In this document: positions 44,178 to 54,068 of the stretch, piece after piece
Numbering within the stretch: position 1 is the stretch's first letter
How the letters are laid out: each line of letters begins with the position of its first letter
Source of the DNA: Histomonas meleagridis
Lineage: Eukaryota; Parabasalia; Tritrichomonadida; Dientamoebidae
Assembly (NCBI GenBank): GCA_020186115.1
Contig: WSYJ01000001.1
Location: 1,178,001 to 1,242,000 of the forward strand
Length of the DNA stretch: 64,000 bases
Direction of reading: 5' to 3'
Notes under the pieces: model-generated
The model's database searches: none
The model's input: only the letters and a program-made list of their open reading frames with translations
Told to the model about the DNA's origin: nothing
Made by a program: the position numbers and the translations under genes

Positions 44178-44362
44178 ATAAAAGTGAAGTGTTTAAATTT
44201 CATTCAATTTTGAATACTGCCAAATGACAACCGGCGGCGACTTCACATTTTATCACTGAACAATTTGTCACCTCAATCATCTCACTTATATAATTCAAAT
44301 TTTCTTTATGTAACCACCTCCGATAGGTTGTAAACTTTGAACCCACAAAATGTACGTTGAGA

Positions 44363-44370
44363 GACCGTTT
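44363..44370. promoter_or_regulatory. M3-like element between alpha-actinin and ankyrin pseudogene
   Basis: GACCGTTT lies 24-32 bp before the ATG at 44395 and ~190 bp from the actinin ATG. It is better placed for the ankyrin gene. Confidence 0.45.
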
Positions 44371-44394
44371 AAATCGAATTTGCATTGTTGAAGC

Positions 44395-45615
44395 ATGCTC
44401 AAAGATAATATTATTACTACCATAAACACAGGAGATAAAAACTTGAATAATTCATCAACCTCATTGAAATTCCTAATTAATATTGATAAAAATGTGTTCA
44501 ATTTAACTGAAGAAAACTTCCAGCCTTGCGTTACAAAAGTATTGAAATTATCCGATTCAAATTTCACAAATACATTAAATATTATTATGAGCAAAATGGT
44601 TTATAATGCGCTTTCACGAAACCATGAATTTGATATTTACATAAATTTTTTAAAAACACTTCAAACGAAAGAAGAAAAAATTAATCAAAATATCGATATT
44701 TTAAATTAAAATTAGAAATTTTATAAACTAATATCAATTTTCACCAAACGTATATCTATAAAGAACACACAAGAATCATATTATTTAATTGAGAAAATGA
44801 TTGAACAAAATTTGGTTAATAAAAACATCACTAAAAATATTCAATCAAAATATTTTGCACATTATAAAACAGAAGAAGAAAACAAACAAACAAACTATCG
44901 AGATCCATATGAAAATAATTTTTCAAAAAATTATGAAGAACTTTCACTGAATGATTGGGAACTTCATAAGAAGTATATTAAAGAAGGACATAATCCCAAC
45001 ACTATTGCAAAAACAATTCGAAATGATGAAATAGAAAAACTTCAAGAAATATCATCACAAATAAAATTTGATTTTAACCAAACAATCGAACCATCATTTT
45101 ATGAAAGATGTGACTTTATTAATAAAAAAAATGTTTCATTAATTGATTATGCAGCATTTTTTGGATCAATTAAATGTTTTAAATATTTACTTATAAATAA
45201 TGCAAAAGTGGAAAACACAGGCAAATATGCAGTTGCAGGTGGAAACATTGAAATTATTCATTTATGTGAACAAAATCATTCATCATTTAAAGAAGCATAT
45301 GAAACAGCAATTGAATTTCATCGAAATGATATCTTTAAATATCTTTATGAAAATAATTTAGAAAAAACACAACAAATGTCGAAAATATCTGAAGATTAAT
45401 ATAAAAATTTGATAGGTTTTTGCATTAAAAAAGATAATTATGAAATTTTAGCATTTTTGGAAGAAAAAGGAATTAATGTTAATGTTGATAATATAAACGA
45501 ATCAGCAAGAAATGGAAATTTGTATTTAGTTAAATATTTCCTTCAAAATAATCAAATTCCAAAAAATATATTGCCATTTGCTTCAGAATCAGGAAATGTT
45601 GAACTTATAATGTAA
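44395..45615 (+). pseudogene. DUF3447-type ankyrin gene, broken
   Basis: Four pieces of the same family occur in order. 44395-44709 encodes the N-terminal helical part but ends at a stop. The gap 44710-44796 reads with stops. 44797-45399 encodes the core (LIDYAAFFGSIKCFKYLL, NTGKYAVAGGNIEIIHLCEQ, NHSSF, FHRNDIFKYLYEN) and ends at TAA in GATTAATATAAA. 45409-45615 continues in frame with that stop (ENKGINV-type, GNLYLVKYFLQNNQIPKNIL) and then stops. No ankyrin blocks or T-rich spacers follow. It keeps an M3-like element at its 5' end, so it may still be transcribed, but two or more nonsense/frameshift lesions make a full protein unlikely. Confidence 0.8.
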
Positions 45616-46527
45616 GAAACTGATTTAGCTAGCAAGTCATTATGAAAGTCCTGTATCAAAAGGAACAAATTACATTAATCAATTTCTATTTGTCTTTCTA
45701 TGCTTATTAGAGAATTATGTACAAGATATTATCGAATTTATTAAAACTAATACACAATATTATTCATCTATAAATTCCATATATCAAACAAAGTATGTGC
45801 TAATAAAGGACATAAGTTGTTACCTTCTACGAGCTCTGAAGGAATACAATTGTTTAAAGCAGCATTAAGTATCAATTATATAGCAATATTAAATTGTGTA
45901 GAAAATAATAACGATAAAATGAGATATATCTTTAAAATAATTCATCCTTCAATCATTGAGAAATATGCAAACTTTGGTATGATGCATTATTATAATGATA
46001 ATTCTCTCCAATTAATGTTACAAATATTCTTCAACATATTACACATTTGGCATTTCGAAATGGAATATCACAACATTGTAAAAAGTCATTAATAAAAATA
46101 GTATAAATTTTAATAGCAATCATAGATATATTCCCACAAATCATTTTCTTGAACAAAACTTTAAAGACGTTTGCATGTTCTTTTGTGATAACAAACTCAC
46201 TATGAATTCATGTTGGGGACCTGTGTAAATGTTCGAAAAAATTGGTGTCAGATTCCACGGCTTTCCCTTTGTTTTATAAAACAAATATATATATCATATT
46301 CCGGAATATGTGAAAAATGCGTTGCAACAAAATTGTGTTCAATGCTGAATTTCATAAAAATGCGGATGAATTATTGTTCTCAACTTTCCAAAAAACAGCC
46401 AAAAGAATATAAAGCTTTAGCAACGCTTTAATAGATTTCAAAAGATATACTTGAATTTAGGACACTTTTCACATTTATTACTGAATAAAAAAGTTAAAAT
46501 TGAATTGTTTACGTAAAAATTCATTCA
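45616..46527. other. gene-poor gap after ankyrin pseudogene
   Basis: Two short frames (45817-46092 and 46210-46431) have no recognisable family. The first keeps helical FKAALSINYIAILNC-type text that could be more decayed repeat protein. The Ras-like gene promoter lies at the right end: TCATT (46521-46525) is an initiator 5 bp before the ATG. Confidence 0.4.
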
Positions 46528-47088
46528 ATGTATCACATTTTAATTTTGGGTAACAATGGTTCAGGGAAAAAATCATTAAAATATGCTTTATATATGAAAG
46601 GATTGGTGGACACTGAATCTCTTGGCTTAGAAGAAGAATTTAAAACCATGTTTAATGTAGATGGGAAAGAAGTTTGTCTTGTAATCGGTTATGCATGCGA
46701 CCATGATGATATGATTGCTTATACGGGATATCCTTTATCAAAAAATGTAAGCTCAGGAATCATAATAATTTATTCAATAGAAAATCGTGCTTCATTTGAT
46801 AATATTGAAGAAAGGTGTCGAGAAATCCAAAAAAGTATGCCTGATGTACCAATTATTATTGTTGGTAACAAAACTGACCTTAAAGAATCAAGATGCGTTA
46901 GTACTGAAGAAGGTCAAAATCTTGCTCAGAGATTTGGCATTGACTTTATTGAAATTTCTATCAAATCTTTCGAAAATGTTGAAGAAGCATTTGCAATTCT
47001 CACTAGAAATTTAATCAACATCGAATTATCCAAAAATCAAAACACCAAAAAAGAAAAGAAAAAAGCTGAAACGTGTACGTTTGCATAA
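46528..47088 (+). CDS. Ras-like protein with degenerate GTPase motifs and CAAX end
   Basis: 186 residues, Ras length. The P-loop is GNNGSGKKS (8-16): the Ser/Thr that binds Mg2+ is displaced by a Lys insertion-like K15. The DxxGQ motif is absent; the strand after the second hairpin reads LVIGYACDHDD. The guanine motif GNKTDL is perfect, and a C-terminal basic stretch KKEKKKAETCTFA ends in a CAAX-type CTFA for farnesylation. So nucleotide binding may persist, but GTP hydrolysis and Mg2+ binding are probably impaired. It could be a pseudo-GTPase or a constitutively bound switch. The frame is intact and the initiator TCATT is well placed, so I do not call it a pseudogene. Confidence 0.8.
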   Translation: MYHILILGNNGSGKKSLKYALYMKGLVDTESLGLEEEFKTMFNVDGKEVCLVIGYACDHDDMIAYTGYPLSKNVSSGIIIIYSIENRASFDNIEERCREIQKSMPDVPIIIVGNKTDLKESRCVSTEEGQNLAQRFGIDFIEISIKSFENVEEAFAILTRNLINIELSKNQNTKKEKKKAETCTFA

Positions 47089-47383
47089 TATTAATTAAAT
47101 AGTTGATATAATTAAACATTATATATATAAAAAATATTCTTAAACACATTGTGTATAAACAGAAAATTAATTTATTGAAATATATCATCAATAATTTGAG
47201 CGATTTATGAGTGAAATAAATGATTTTACTGAACTTTCAATTAATTATTTAAGTGAAATCGAATGTTCCAAACCAATACTTTGGAAATTTTTCATTATAC
47301 TTTTACATTTCATCATCTGTGCTTAATACATATGCACAGATTTAAACCAAATTTTTAATACAATCACACGAAAAAGTTATTAT
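47089..47383. other. convergent intergenic, nothing recognised
   Basis: AT-rich, with no frame or motif of note between the 3' ends of the Ras-like and UBR-like genes. Confidence 0.5.
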
Positions 47384-50300
47384 TTACTCGTCATCAAAAG
47401 CAGCATATTTCATAATTTCTCCTGATATGAAATCGTCGGCCAATTTCTCTAATCTTTCATCAGACAAAAATATTTCGAATCCATAGAAGCCAAAACCAAT
47501 TTGTACATTCCCTAACTCATCCAAATACACAGGCGGCACTTTGAAGAAATAAGGAACAGGCGAATCATCCATATGCAATACAAAATATATTCTCGTTTGC
47601 TTTATGTTCAAATTCATTATCAGATGGAATTGATCGAATGAATCATTAAATAATTCTTTTAAGTCATCATTTAGTTCTGTTTCGATAACTTTTGAATCAT
47701 TTAAACATATGAAACATTCAGTTTCAGTAGTAACAAGTTCATGATATAAATTAAAAGGTTCTAAAGCAAAATGCAAAAAGTTTTTCGGCATACTTATTAA
47801 TTTATATGGATCGAAAACATATTCATTTCCATTATAAACAATATTATATTTATTACATAAATCCTTATTAGTTAATTCATTAATTAAATTATCATAATTA
47901 AAATTATCATTTAATGCAAAAATTTCAGTTAATTTTATACGCCTTAAAAATAAATTAAGTTCTTTATCTTTAAGATTTATTATATTTTTATTAATAATTT
48001 CATTAATTTTTGTTTCAGGTGAATCACATTTTATTAAATCCAAAATAAAACTTTGGAAAATCGAATATGTTATTACATTAAAATTCTTATGAGAATGATA
48101 AATAACTTTTAAAGCTAAAAAGAAATTTCGAACCAAATCGAAATATTTTTTATTATTTAAACATTGCGAATTATTTCTCAATCTTACTTCATACAAAACG
48201 ATTATACTACAAAAAGCCAAAAAAATTTGATTTAAATCATCAAAATTAGCAACAAATTCATTCACATTCTCAATCACATCTTTCTCATTATATAAATCAT
48301 TTCTATTCTCAATTTTTGGTAAATACAAATTACGAAAATATCGATCAATCGGACAAACAGTATTATCGCCACATTTTTGATGTATTAAATGTGTACATAA
48401 TGTGAAACATTTTACATAATTTACGTTTCCATAATTATCATATTTTAATGGTAATGTTGACGAGTACATATAAAGTGGATAACAAAGGATTTCATTTTCT
48501 TTAAGAATCGTTTTACATGAACAACATTGTTCAATATGTTCATCATTAGAATCATTTTCGTCGAGTTCATTTTTATTATCATTTTCGAATTGTTCAATTT
48601 TTGTATTAAATGAACTTAAAATCGAATTCTTTAATGCATTTAATTTATTATTATTATTTGAAGTTTTCGTTTCATATTTTTTAGGTATTTCATATGTTAT
48701 ATTCATTTGTAGAAGTGCATTTTGTCCAATTTTTCCTAATTCAATTATTAAATCGACAAATGATTTTGATGAATAATTTTGGAATTGATACTTTTGATAC
48801 ATTAACGATTCGAAATCATTTGGAATTTTTGTAATTAATTCTTCAATATTATTTACGTAAATAATTGTATTCTCTAAAGTTTTATTTGAAGTTTTTGTAT
48901 AAAATTTCGATGTTGTTAATAAAAGATTAATAATAAGTTGATTTGTTTCTTGTGAATTTTTACATAATAAAATATAATATTCAATTGCTAATAATGTTTT
49001 AGAGAATAAAACTGAATGTAAATCCATTCCAAATGGTTCTTCAAGAAATGGCTTAAAAGGCATTAATTCATTTGGATATTTCGATATATATTTCGAATAA
49101 ATCGCTAAGATTTTATTCGAATGATAAATTGGCGCTAATGGATCCCATAAAGTTTTCGACTTTAATTTAAACATTGGACCATTTAATGAAGGAGAAGAAG
49201 TAGAAATTAAATCCAAATGTTCTTTTATAATTTTTATTTTTGCAAGAGAAGGTGATTCAAAAATTTTGTGTAATGGTTTAAATAATTTTTGTTTAAATAA
49301 TAACTTCGATATTAATCTTTGATTAACTTTTTCTTTTTTGTTTAAATTAATTTCTAATCGATCAAATATTAAAGTTGATATCAAATGTATAAAAATGAAA
49401 TAAATTAAATCATTTTTATCTTCATTATCATCATCAAAAATTCCAATTGTATGAGCAATTGTATTTATCATTTTTTCTTTATCTTGATAAAACCCAATAC
49501 ACATTTGCATTAATATAAATAAATCAGAAGTTCTTAATCCAGACAAAAAATATTCAAGTGCAAAATTTCCTGGTGAAGTTTGATGATTATAAATATCATT
49601 TGTAAGTAAAATTCGTTGTACATTAATTGAAACTAAATATAATAATTCATTATTAATATTTTGAACATTTCCTTTAAGTTTTAATAATAATGATTTCAGA
49701 AGTAAATATGGAATTAAAAAAAGACAAATTGAACAACCATTAAATAATGAAACATTTAAATTTTGTTTGTTTTGGTAAATTGATTTATAATAATCATCAA
49801 ATTTATTCATTATATTTATAATATCTATTTCTAAATTTTCTTTTTTATCGATTTGACGTGAAAATATTCTAAATGAATAAATATAATCATCATAATGAAA
49901 AAACATGTTTTTTTGTTTAACTTCTTTTATATTTGTATAATAAAGAATCGATTTATCTAAAATTATATCAGTTAAACCATTAAAAAGTTTTTGATAATAA
50001 TCTTTAAAGTTTTCATCTTTTATAACTTCTGAAACACCATCAAAAATATTAAAATAGTCAGAAAATATTTCACTTTCCCTAAATCCTTCAATATCTACAA
50101 GTGATAATTGAATATTTTGATATTTCTCGATTTGATCTAAAAGACATTTAACTATATCTAAATTATGTCTTTTAACACATTCAAATAAAATATAATCTTT
50201 GTAAAATTGAAAACATAAATTTAGAAATGGTTCAACTTTTTGATTATCTCCTGAAAGTAATAATTGGTAATTCTTATTTAACATATCTAATGTTCGTGTT

Positions 50301-50950
50301 ATATATACATAACCAAACGAAAATTTGAAGATGACGTCATTGATAAATAATGATAATAAATCAACAAGTGAACTAATCACTTCTTCTGTGCTATCAAAAA
50401 TAGCGTCAATAAGATCAGAAAAAATAGTACCTTTGCTTAATGAGATAACGACTAAATTGCGATATAAATCTCCAATCTCACAAAAAGTAATAAGCCAGTC
50501 AATGACTTCAATCGCTTCATCTGTAGAGCCGGATAAAATGAGTTTAGGAAGAAGCGTTGACGCTGAATCAAAAATTTGTGGAAGAATACTTGATATTGAA
50601 GAGGGAATCTTAGATTCGTTTTTGGAAGCAGTTTGATGATATTTACAAAAACCTGATGGTTTCCATTGGTATGGGTCTCCACAATCGCAGTTCCCTATTT
50701 TTTCTGTACAAATAATAATTGAGTGACCTTCATGATTACCATTTAAAAAACATTTAAGACAAATGCACCCACTACTTATTATTGTGCAATCTAAGCACGT
50801 CACAGAAAGTTGATTTTTGGGCCAACTTTCTTGACATTTGTAAACATGAGTATCGCATCTCAAATATTCAAGAAGATCTTCAAATTTGTCGAATTCTGCA
50901 TGTTCACAAAGAAGTGATTCCCATTCTTCAATTGGGTTGTTTTGTTCCAT
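47384..50950 (-). CDS. UBR1/2-type E3 ubiquitin ligase (N-recognin)
   Basis: 1188 residues from ATG 50950. The UBR box (~31-106) keeps the zinc ligands and pattern: C-x-E-S, VTCLDC, GCICLKCF, NHEGHS, GNCDCGD, W, CKYH. This fold binds N-terminal degrons (Arg, Lys, His). The middle ~700 residues are helical. A RING-H2-like cluster (~809-867: CCSC...C..C..H..H..C..C-P-I-D) should recruit E2, and the C-terminal ~150 residues (~1038-1188, from LYHELVTTETECFICL) fit the UBR autoinhibitory/cap domain. The protein is shorter than yeast UBR1 (1950) but the order UBR box, RING, cap is complete. Cytosolic N-degron pathway expected. A hairpin element and an M3-like palindrome lie just upstream. Confidence 0.9.
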   Translation of the reverse strand: MEQNNPIEEWESLLCEHAEFDKFEDLLEYLRCDTHVYKCQESWPKNQLSVTCLDCTIISSGCICLKCFLNGNHEGHSIIICTEKIGNCDCGDPYQWKPSGFCKYHQTASKNESKIPSSISSILPQIFDSASTLLPKLILSGSTDEAIEVIDWLITFCEIGDLYRNLVVISLSKGTIFSDLIDAIFDSTEEVISSLVDLLSLFINDVIFKFSFGYVYITRTLDMLNKNYQLLLSGDNQKVEPFLNLCFQFYKDYILFECVKRHNLDIVKCLLDQIEKYQNIQLSLVDIEGFRESEIFSDYFNIFDGVSEVIKDENFKDYYQKLFNGLTDIILDKSILYYTNIKEVKQKNMFFHYDDYIYSFRIFSRQIDKKENLEIDIINIMNKFDDYYKSIYQNKQNLNVSLFNGCSICLFLIPYLLLKSLLLKLKGNVQNINNELLYLVSINVQRILLTNDIYNHQTSPGNFALEYFLSGLRTSDLFILMQMCIGFYQDKEKMINTIAHTIGIFDDDNEDKNDLIYFIFIHLISTLIFDRLEINLNKKEKVNQRLISKLLFKQKLFKPLHKIFESPSLAKIKIIKEHLDLISTSSPSLNGPMFKLKSKTLWDPLAPIYHSNKILAIYSKYISKYPNELMPFKPFLEEPFGMDLHSVLFSKTLLAIEYYILLCKNSQETNQLIINLLLTTSKFYTKTSNKTLENTIIYVNNIEELITKIPNDFESLMYQKYQFQNYSSKSFVDLIIELGKIGQNALLQMNITYEIPKKYETKTSNNNNKLNALKNSILSSFNTKIEQFENDNKNELDENDSNDEHIEQCCSCKTILKENEILCYPLYMYSSTLPLKYDNYGNVNYVKCFTLCTHLIHQKCGDNTVCPIDRYFRNLYLPKIENRNDLYNEKDVIENVNEFVANFDDLNQIFLAFCSIIVLYEVRLRNNSQCLNNKKYFDLVRNFFLALKVIYHSHKNFNVITYSIFQSFILDLIKCDSPETKINEIINKNIINLKDKELNLFLRRIKLTEIFALNDNFNYDNLINELTNKDLCNKYNIVYNGNEYVFDPYKLISMPKNFLHFALEPFNLYHELVTTETECFICLNDSKVIETELNDDLKELFNDSFDQFHLIMNLNIKQTRIYFVLHMDDSPVPYFFKVPPVYLDELGNVQIGFGFYGFEIFLSDERLEKLADDFISGEIMKYAAFDDE

Positions 50951-50960
50951 AAGCACAAGA

Positions 50961-51048
50961 CTTGACTTTCGACTTCCTGAAGGAAAAACGATCGGTTTCG
51001 AGTGAATTGTCTTACAAAAAGTTTTATCGTTCTTCCCATTGAAATCAA
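50961..51048 (+). ncRNA. conserved hairpin element, copy B (candidate structured RNA or MITE)
   Basis: The core 50984-51032 matches 21541-21589 (45/49). The outer arms CTTGACTTTC (50961-50970) and GAAATCAAG (51041-51049) pair with each other but differ in sequence from the arms of copy A. It starts 11 bp upstream of the UBR-like ATG, which is on the opposite strand. The direction of any transcript is not known. Confidence 0.45.
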
Positions 51049-51060
51049 GATATTGAATTC

Positions 51061-51080
51061 GGGCGGTTAAAACGGACCGC
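51061..51080 (-). promoter_or_regulatory. inverted GCGGTT/CCGC element upstream of UBR-like gene
   Basis: GGGCGGTTAAAACGGACCGC contains opposed GCGGTT and ACGG/ACCGC halves about 115-130 bp upstream of the UBR-like ATG, beyond hairpin copy B. It resembles the promoter palindrome of thioredoxin reductase. Confidence 0.45.
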
Positions 51081-51599
51081 TCCTTAATTTGGGGAAAGTA
51101 TTTACGAGAAATTCCTTCTTTGTAAGCTGAAATATTTATTCATTTTTCATATCTAAAATGTAATGTTAAAAAACATGAATTCTTTTAACTTTTAACTTTT
51201 TTTTCAAGATAATATGAACTGTGCTTGATCAGAAAAATATGAAAACATATATATGTTATTAATGTTTTTAACTCTTTAAGAAAATTCAAAAATATTTTTA
51301 TGTGAATAAAAGAGGTAGTATGGCATCCCGGAAAATTTCAAAGTAAATCAAATTACGTAATGTGTTGTAAAGCTTGTGCTTATGTTCATTAATCATTAAT
51401 ATAAAATTTACACTAAGGTTAGTAAAGGCATTTGAAAATACCATTAAACTCTTTCAAACATTATCTGTTTTGAAATCAATTTGATATCAATTGAACATCA
51501 GAAATATTAAAAATCTATCCTAGAATTAACAGCCTTTTTGAAGCTAATAGAAATATTACACATATTTTGCAAAATTGTCAGAATGTAAAAAAAAAAAAA
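51081..51599. other. intergenic, nothing recognised
   Basis: About 0.5 kb between the UBR-like promoter and the 3' end of the Rab gene. No frame, RNA or motif supported. Confidence 0.5.
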
Positions 51600-52175
51600 T
51601 TAGTTGCAACATTTACTAGATCTATCAGAATTATTTGTTTTAATTTCAACTTGATTGCTTTCTTCAGTGGGTAAAAGAGTTTTTTCAACAAGGGTTGCCA
51701 CAGCTTCAAAAACTTCTTTTATCCCCTGGCCTGTTAATGCAGATGTTAATATTGGAGTATTAGAATTTATTTTCTCTGCTATTTGTGTGGCTTTTTCAAG
51801 AGCTTGCTGATTTTCATCAGGATTTAAATCTGATTTTGTAATTACTATAACAATTATGCATTTTGGGGCCTCCTCATGCACACAGTCTTTCCATTTTTCT
51901 ATTGAGTCAATTGATTCTTTGTCAGTACATATCAATGCTACAACTGAATTTCGATAAAACATCTGAGAAATTGCTTGGTATCTTTCTTGACCAGCCGTAT
52001 CCCAAATGGTAAGTTCGACTTGTTTGCCACTTACAGATGTTGCCATACAATTAAAATTATTTGGTGCTAATGTGCTGTATGTTTCTGGACTGAACTTGTC
52101 ATTGACAAATCTGTAGATTAGAGATGTTTTCCCGACGTCTGTATTTCCAACAACTATAACTCTGCTTCCACTCAT
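51600..52175 (-). CDS. Rab-family small GTPase
   Basis: 191 residues. P-loop GNTDVGKT at 10-17, WDTAGQERYQAI with catalytic Gln, SAL motif, and prenylation end SSKCCN (CCN rather than CC or CxC). The guanine motif reads T-K-S-D instead of N-K-x-D, an unusual Asn-to-Thr change that would remove a base contact. Switch I is YSTLAPNN in place of the usual TIGxx, so effector choice may be unusual. The frame is otherwise intact. Upstream lie three M3-like elements. Rab-like by layout; no subfamily assigned. Confidence 0.88.
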   Translation of the reverse strand: MSGSRVIVVGNTDVGKTSLIYRFVNDKFSPETYSTLAPNNFNCMATSVSGKQVELTIWDTAGQERYQAISQMFYRNSVVALICTDKESIDSIEKWKDCVHEEAPKCIIVIVITKSDLNPDENQQALEKATQIAEKINSNTPILTSALTGQGIKEVFEAVATLVEKTLLPTEESNQVEIKTNNSDRSSKCCN

Positions 52176-52202
52176 AAGTGTATTTCCTATTTGGGTTTTA
52201 TA

Positions 52203-52324
52203 TTAACGGCTTTTTTTGGTGAAAAATTACGGTTGTTTTCAATCAGCAGCGATACGCAACTGAAATCATTTGCTTACTGTTAATTTTACTTTTTTTCTAC
52301 GATGGGAACCGTTAAAATAACTTC
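52203..52324 (-). promoter_or_regulatory. M3-like elements of Rab gene
   Basis: TTAACGGC (52203-52210), TTACGGTTG (52227-52235) and AACCGTTA (52317-52324) lie 28 to 150 bp upstream of the Rab ATG. The remainder of 52176-52492 is AT-rich with nothing else recognised. Confidence 0.45.
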
Positions 52325-52492
52325 ATCACCAATTTGTTCATCAATTAATAAATTTGCAATTTAATATTCTCATATTTTCGATAATAAAGAACTTGCCTTA
52401 TTTATATATTCCTTATTAAACAAAGTAATGTTTGTAAATCTGAAAATTTCAAAATAGATTTGAAATCAAAATTATAATATTTATTCATTTAA

Positions 52493-53686
52493 TTAATTCA
52501 TAACATTAAGTTTCGCAATAGCTTCTACAAATGCTTCCATGTTTTGTGGAATTGTCAAAATTAATGTCTGCAAATGCTGGAATAATTTTTCTGTTAAGTA
52601 CACCCTTCCAAAGTCTTGTGGCATTTCAGTATATTTAGTTAACATTGCTTCATATTGTTGTATTTTAGGGAGGAATTTTTCTGATTTTTCATAAGTGTGG
52701 AGTGGAATTAACGGTTTCAAGAAATTCAATTTGTTCTCAAAACAAGCCTTGTAAAATAACCGTCGAATTGCATACAATCCGTCACTTTTTGAATTATATT
52801 TTTCAGATGCTGCGTAATAAACGGCCGCAAACAGCACTTTTGTTTTTGGAGTTAGATTTAAAAATGGAAATTCTTGCATAAAATCGTCTAACAAATTTAT
52901 TGACTCGTTCAACATTTTTGTAAATGCCGTGAGTTCACGATCTTCGTTACAAATCCTTTGACATATCATCAAAGTAAAGCATTGCCTCTCAAAAATTTGC
53001 GACGGTTGTTTGCCAACAAATTCAGAGGTAAAAAGTGACGATAGAATAACCTCCAAATGGGGATTGATGGACTGGAACCAAGCCTCGACAGAGAAGGCTT
53101 GGATTGGGATGTGGGAAAAGAGAAGTAAGAAACGATAGTTGTTAAGAATGGGCTCATAGTAAAAATAGGTAAGTGAGTTAACAGGTGGAATTGAATGTGA
53201 AGCATTAGCACATGTGATGAAATCGCATAGAATAGATGTGGGTGCGGCCATAAGAAAACTGACATCTGATGCAACTTTGAAACGTTGTGTACCACTATCA
53301 CTTGTAAGCGCTAAAGTTTTTCCATTATTATCAAATACGACTTCAAGTGGCGGTAAAATCTCAATTTCTTCGTTGCTGTAATAAAGTGCAAATTGAGAGT
53401 ATGAGCAAATGAACCAATCAACTCGCTTTTCTGTGTTATTTGATTGAATTTTAATAAAATAGGAAGGGAAATTAAAACTAACTTTCTGGTCTTTCTTTGT
53501 GATGCGGTGAGTAAACCCACGTGGCTTTATTAATGATGAAGGTCGATGTTGAATTGGAATAGTGACTGATTCACGGAATGACCTTGTTGGAGGTAAAACA
53601 CTGCGATCAAATTCAGATGTAAAACGTTCTTCGAGTTTTGATGTATATTCAAGGAATATTGGATCTATCTCAGCATTACTTGCCAT
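52493..53686 (-). CDS. unknown 397-residue protein, possible PH-like N-terminal part
   Basis: No family recognised. Residues ~60-160 alternate hydrophobic and polar stretches in the manner of a beta-rich PH-like fold (VSFNFPSYFIKIQ, RVDWFICSYSQFALYYS, LPPLEVVFDNNGKTLAL) and end in a helix. Residues ~175-397 are predominantly helical, Phe/Leu-rich (for example LLLFSHIPIQAFSVEAWF and TPKTKVLFAAVYYAASE). No signal, membrane segment or Cys motif. A GTPase-activating or adaptor protein with a PH module would have this shape, but no catalytic motif is visible and I make no call. Codon use is like that of neighbours. Confidence 0.7.
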   Translation of the reverse strand: MASNAEIDPIFLEYTSKLEERFTSEFDRSVLPPTRSFRESVTIPIQHRPSSLIKPRGFTHRITKKDQKVSFNFPSYFIKIQSNNTEKRVDWFICSYSQFALYYSNEEIEILPPLEVVFDNNGKTLALTSDSGTQRFKVASDVSFLMAAPTSILCDFITCANASHSIPPVNSLTYFYYEPILNNYRFLLLFSHIPIQAFSVEAWFQSINPHLEVILSSLFTSEFVGKQPSQIFERQCFTLMICQRICNEDRELTAFTKMLNESINLLDDFMQEFPFLNLTPKTKVLFAAVYYAASEKYNSKSDGLYAIRRLFYKACFENKLNFLKPLIPLHTYEKSEKFLPKIQQYEAMLTKYTEMPQDFGRVYLTEKLFQHLQTLILTIPQNMEAFVEAIAKLNVMN

Positions 53687-54068
53687 AGAGAATTGATTTT
53701 TTATATGGTTTACAAAATGGTGTACGTTAAGTAGTATAAACAGTTTTTGAGTAACAAAAACACAGAAATCCGCAATAAAGTCCTATCGAAAGGATAAAAT
53801 TCTACGAGTTAATTTTAAATAAAAAAGATTCAAAAACAAGCTTATTTACAATGACCAAGATCTGATCAGAATTCGATAAATTCAATAAAATCAACTCAAT
53901 CTTGGCATTACCCTACCCGCAAGGCACCACTGAGTAGTGAACAAATTTTGTTCATTAACACTGTGATTTGCCATAGAGATATTTTTCATGAATCATGTTG
54001 GATCAAAAAGGAAATTATACTTGTGGCTTATTACATTATAAAAACAAAAAAATTATGAACAAAAAAAT
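53687..54068. other. intergenic, nothing recognised
   Basis: About 380 bp between the starts of the unknown protein (minus) and the 3' end of the membrane protein. A short inverted repeat CACT-GAGT-AGTG occurs near 53932. No AACCGTT. Confidence 0.45.
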
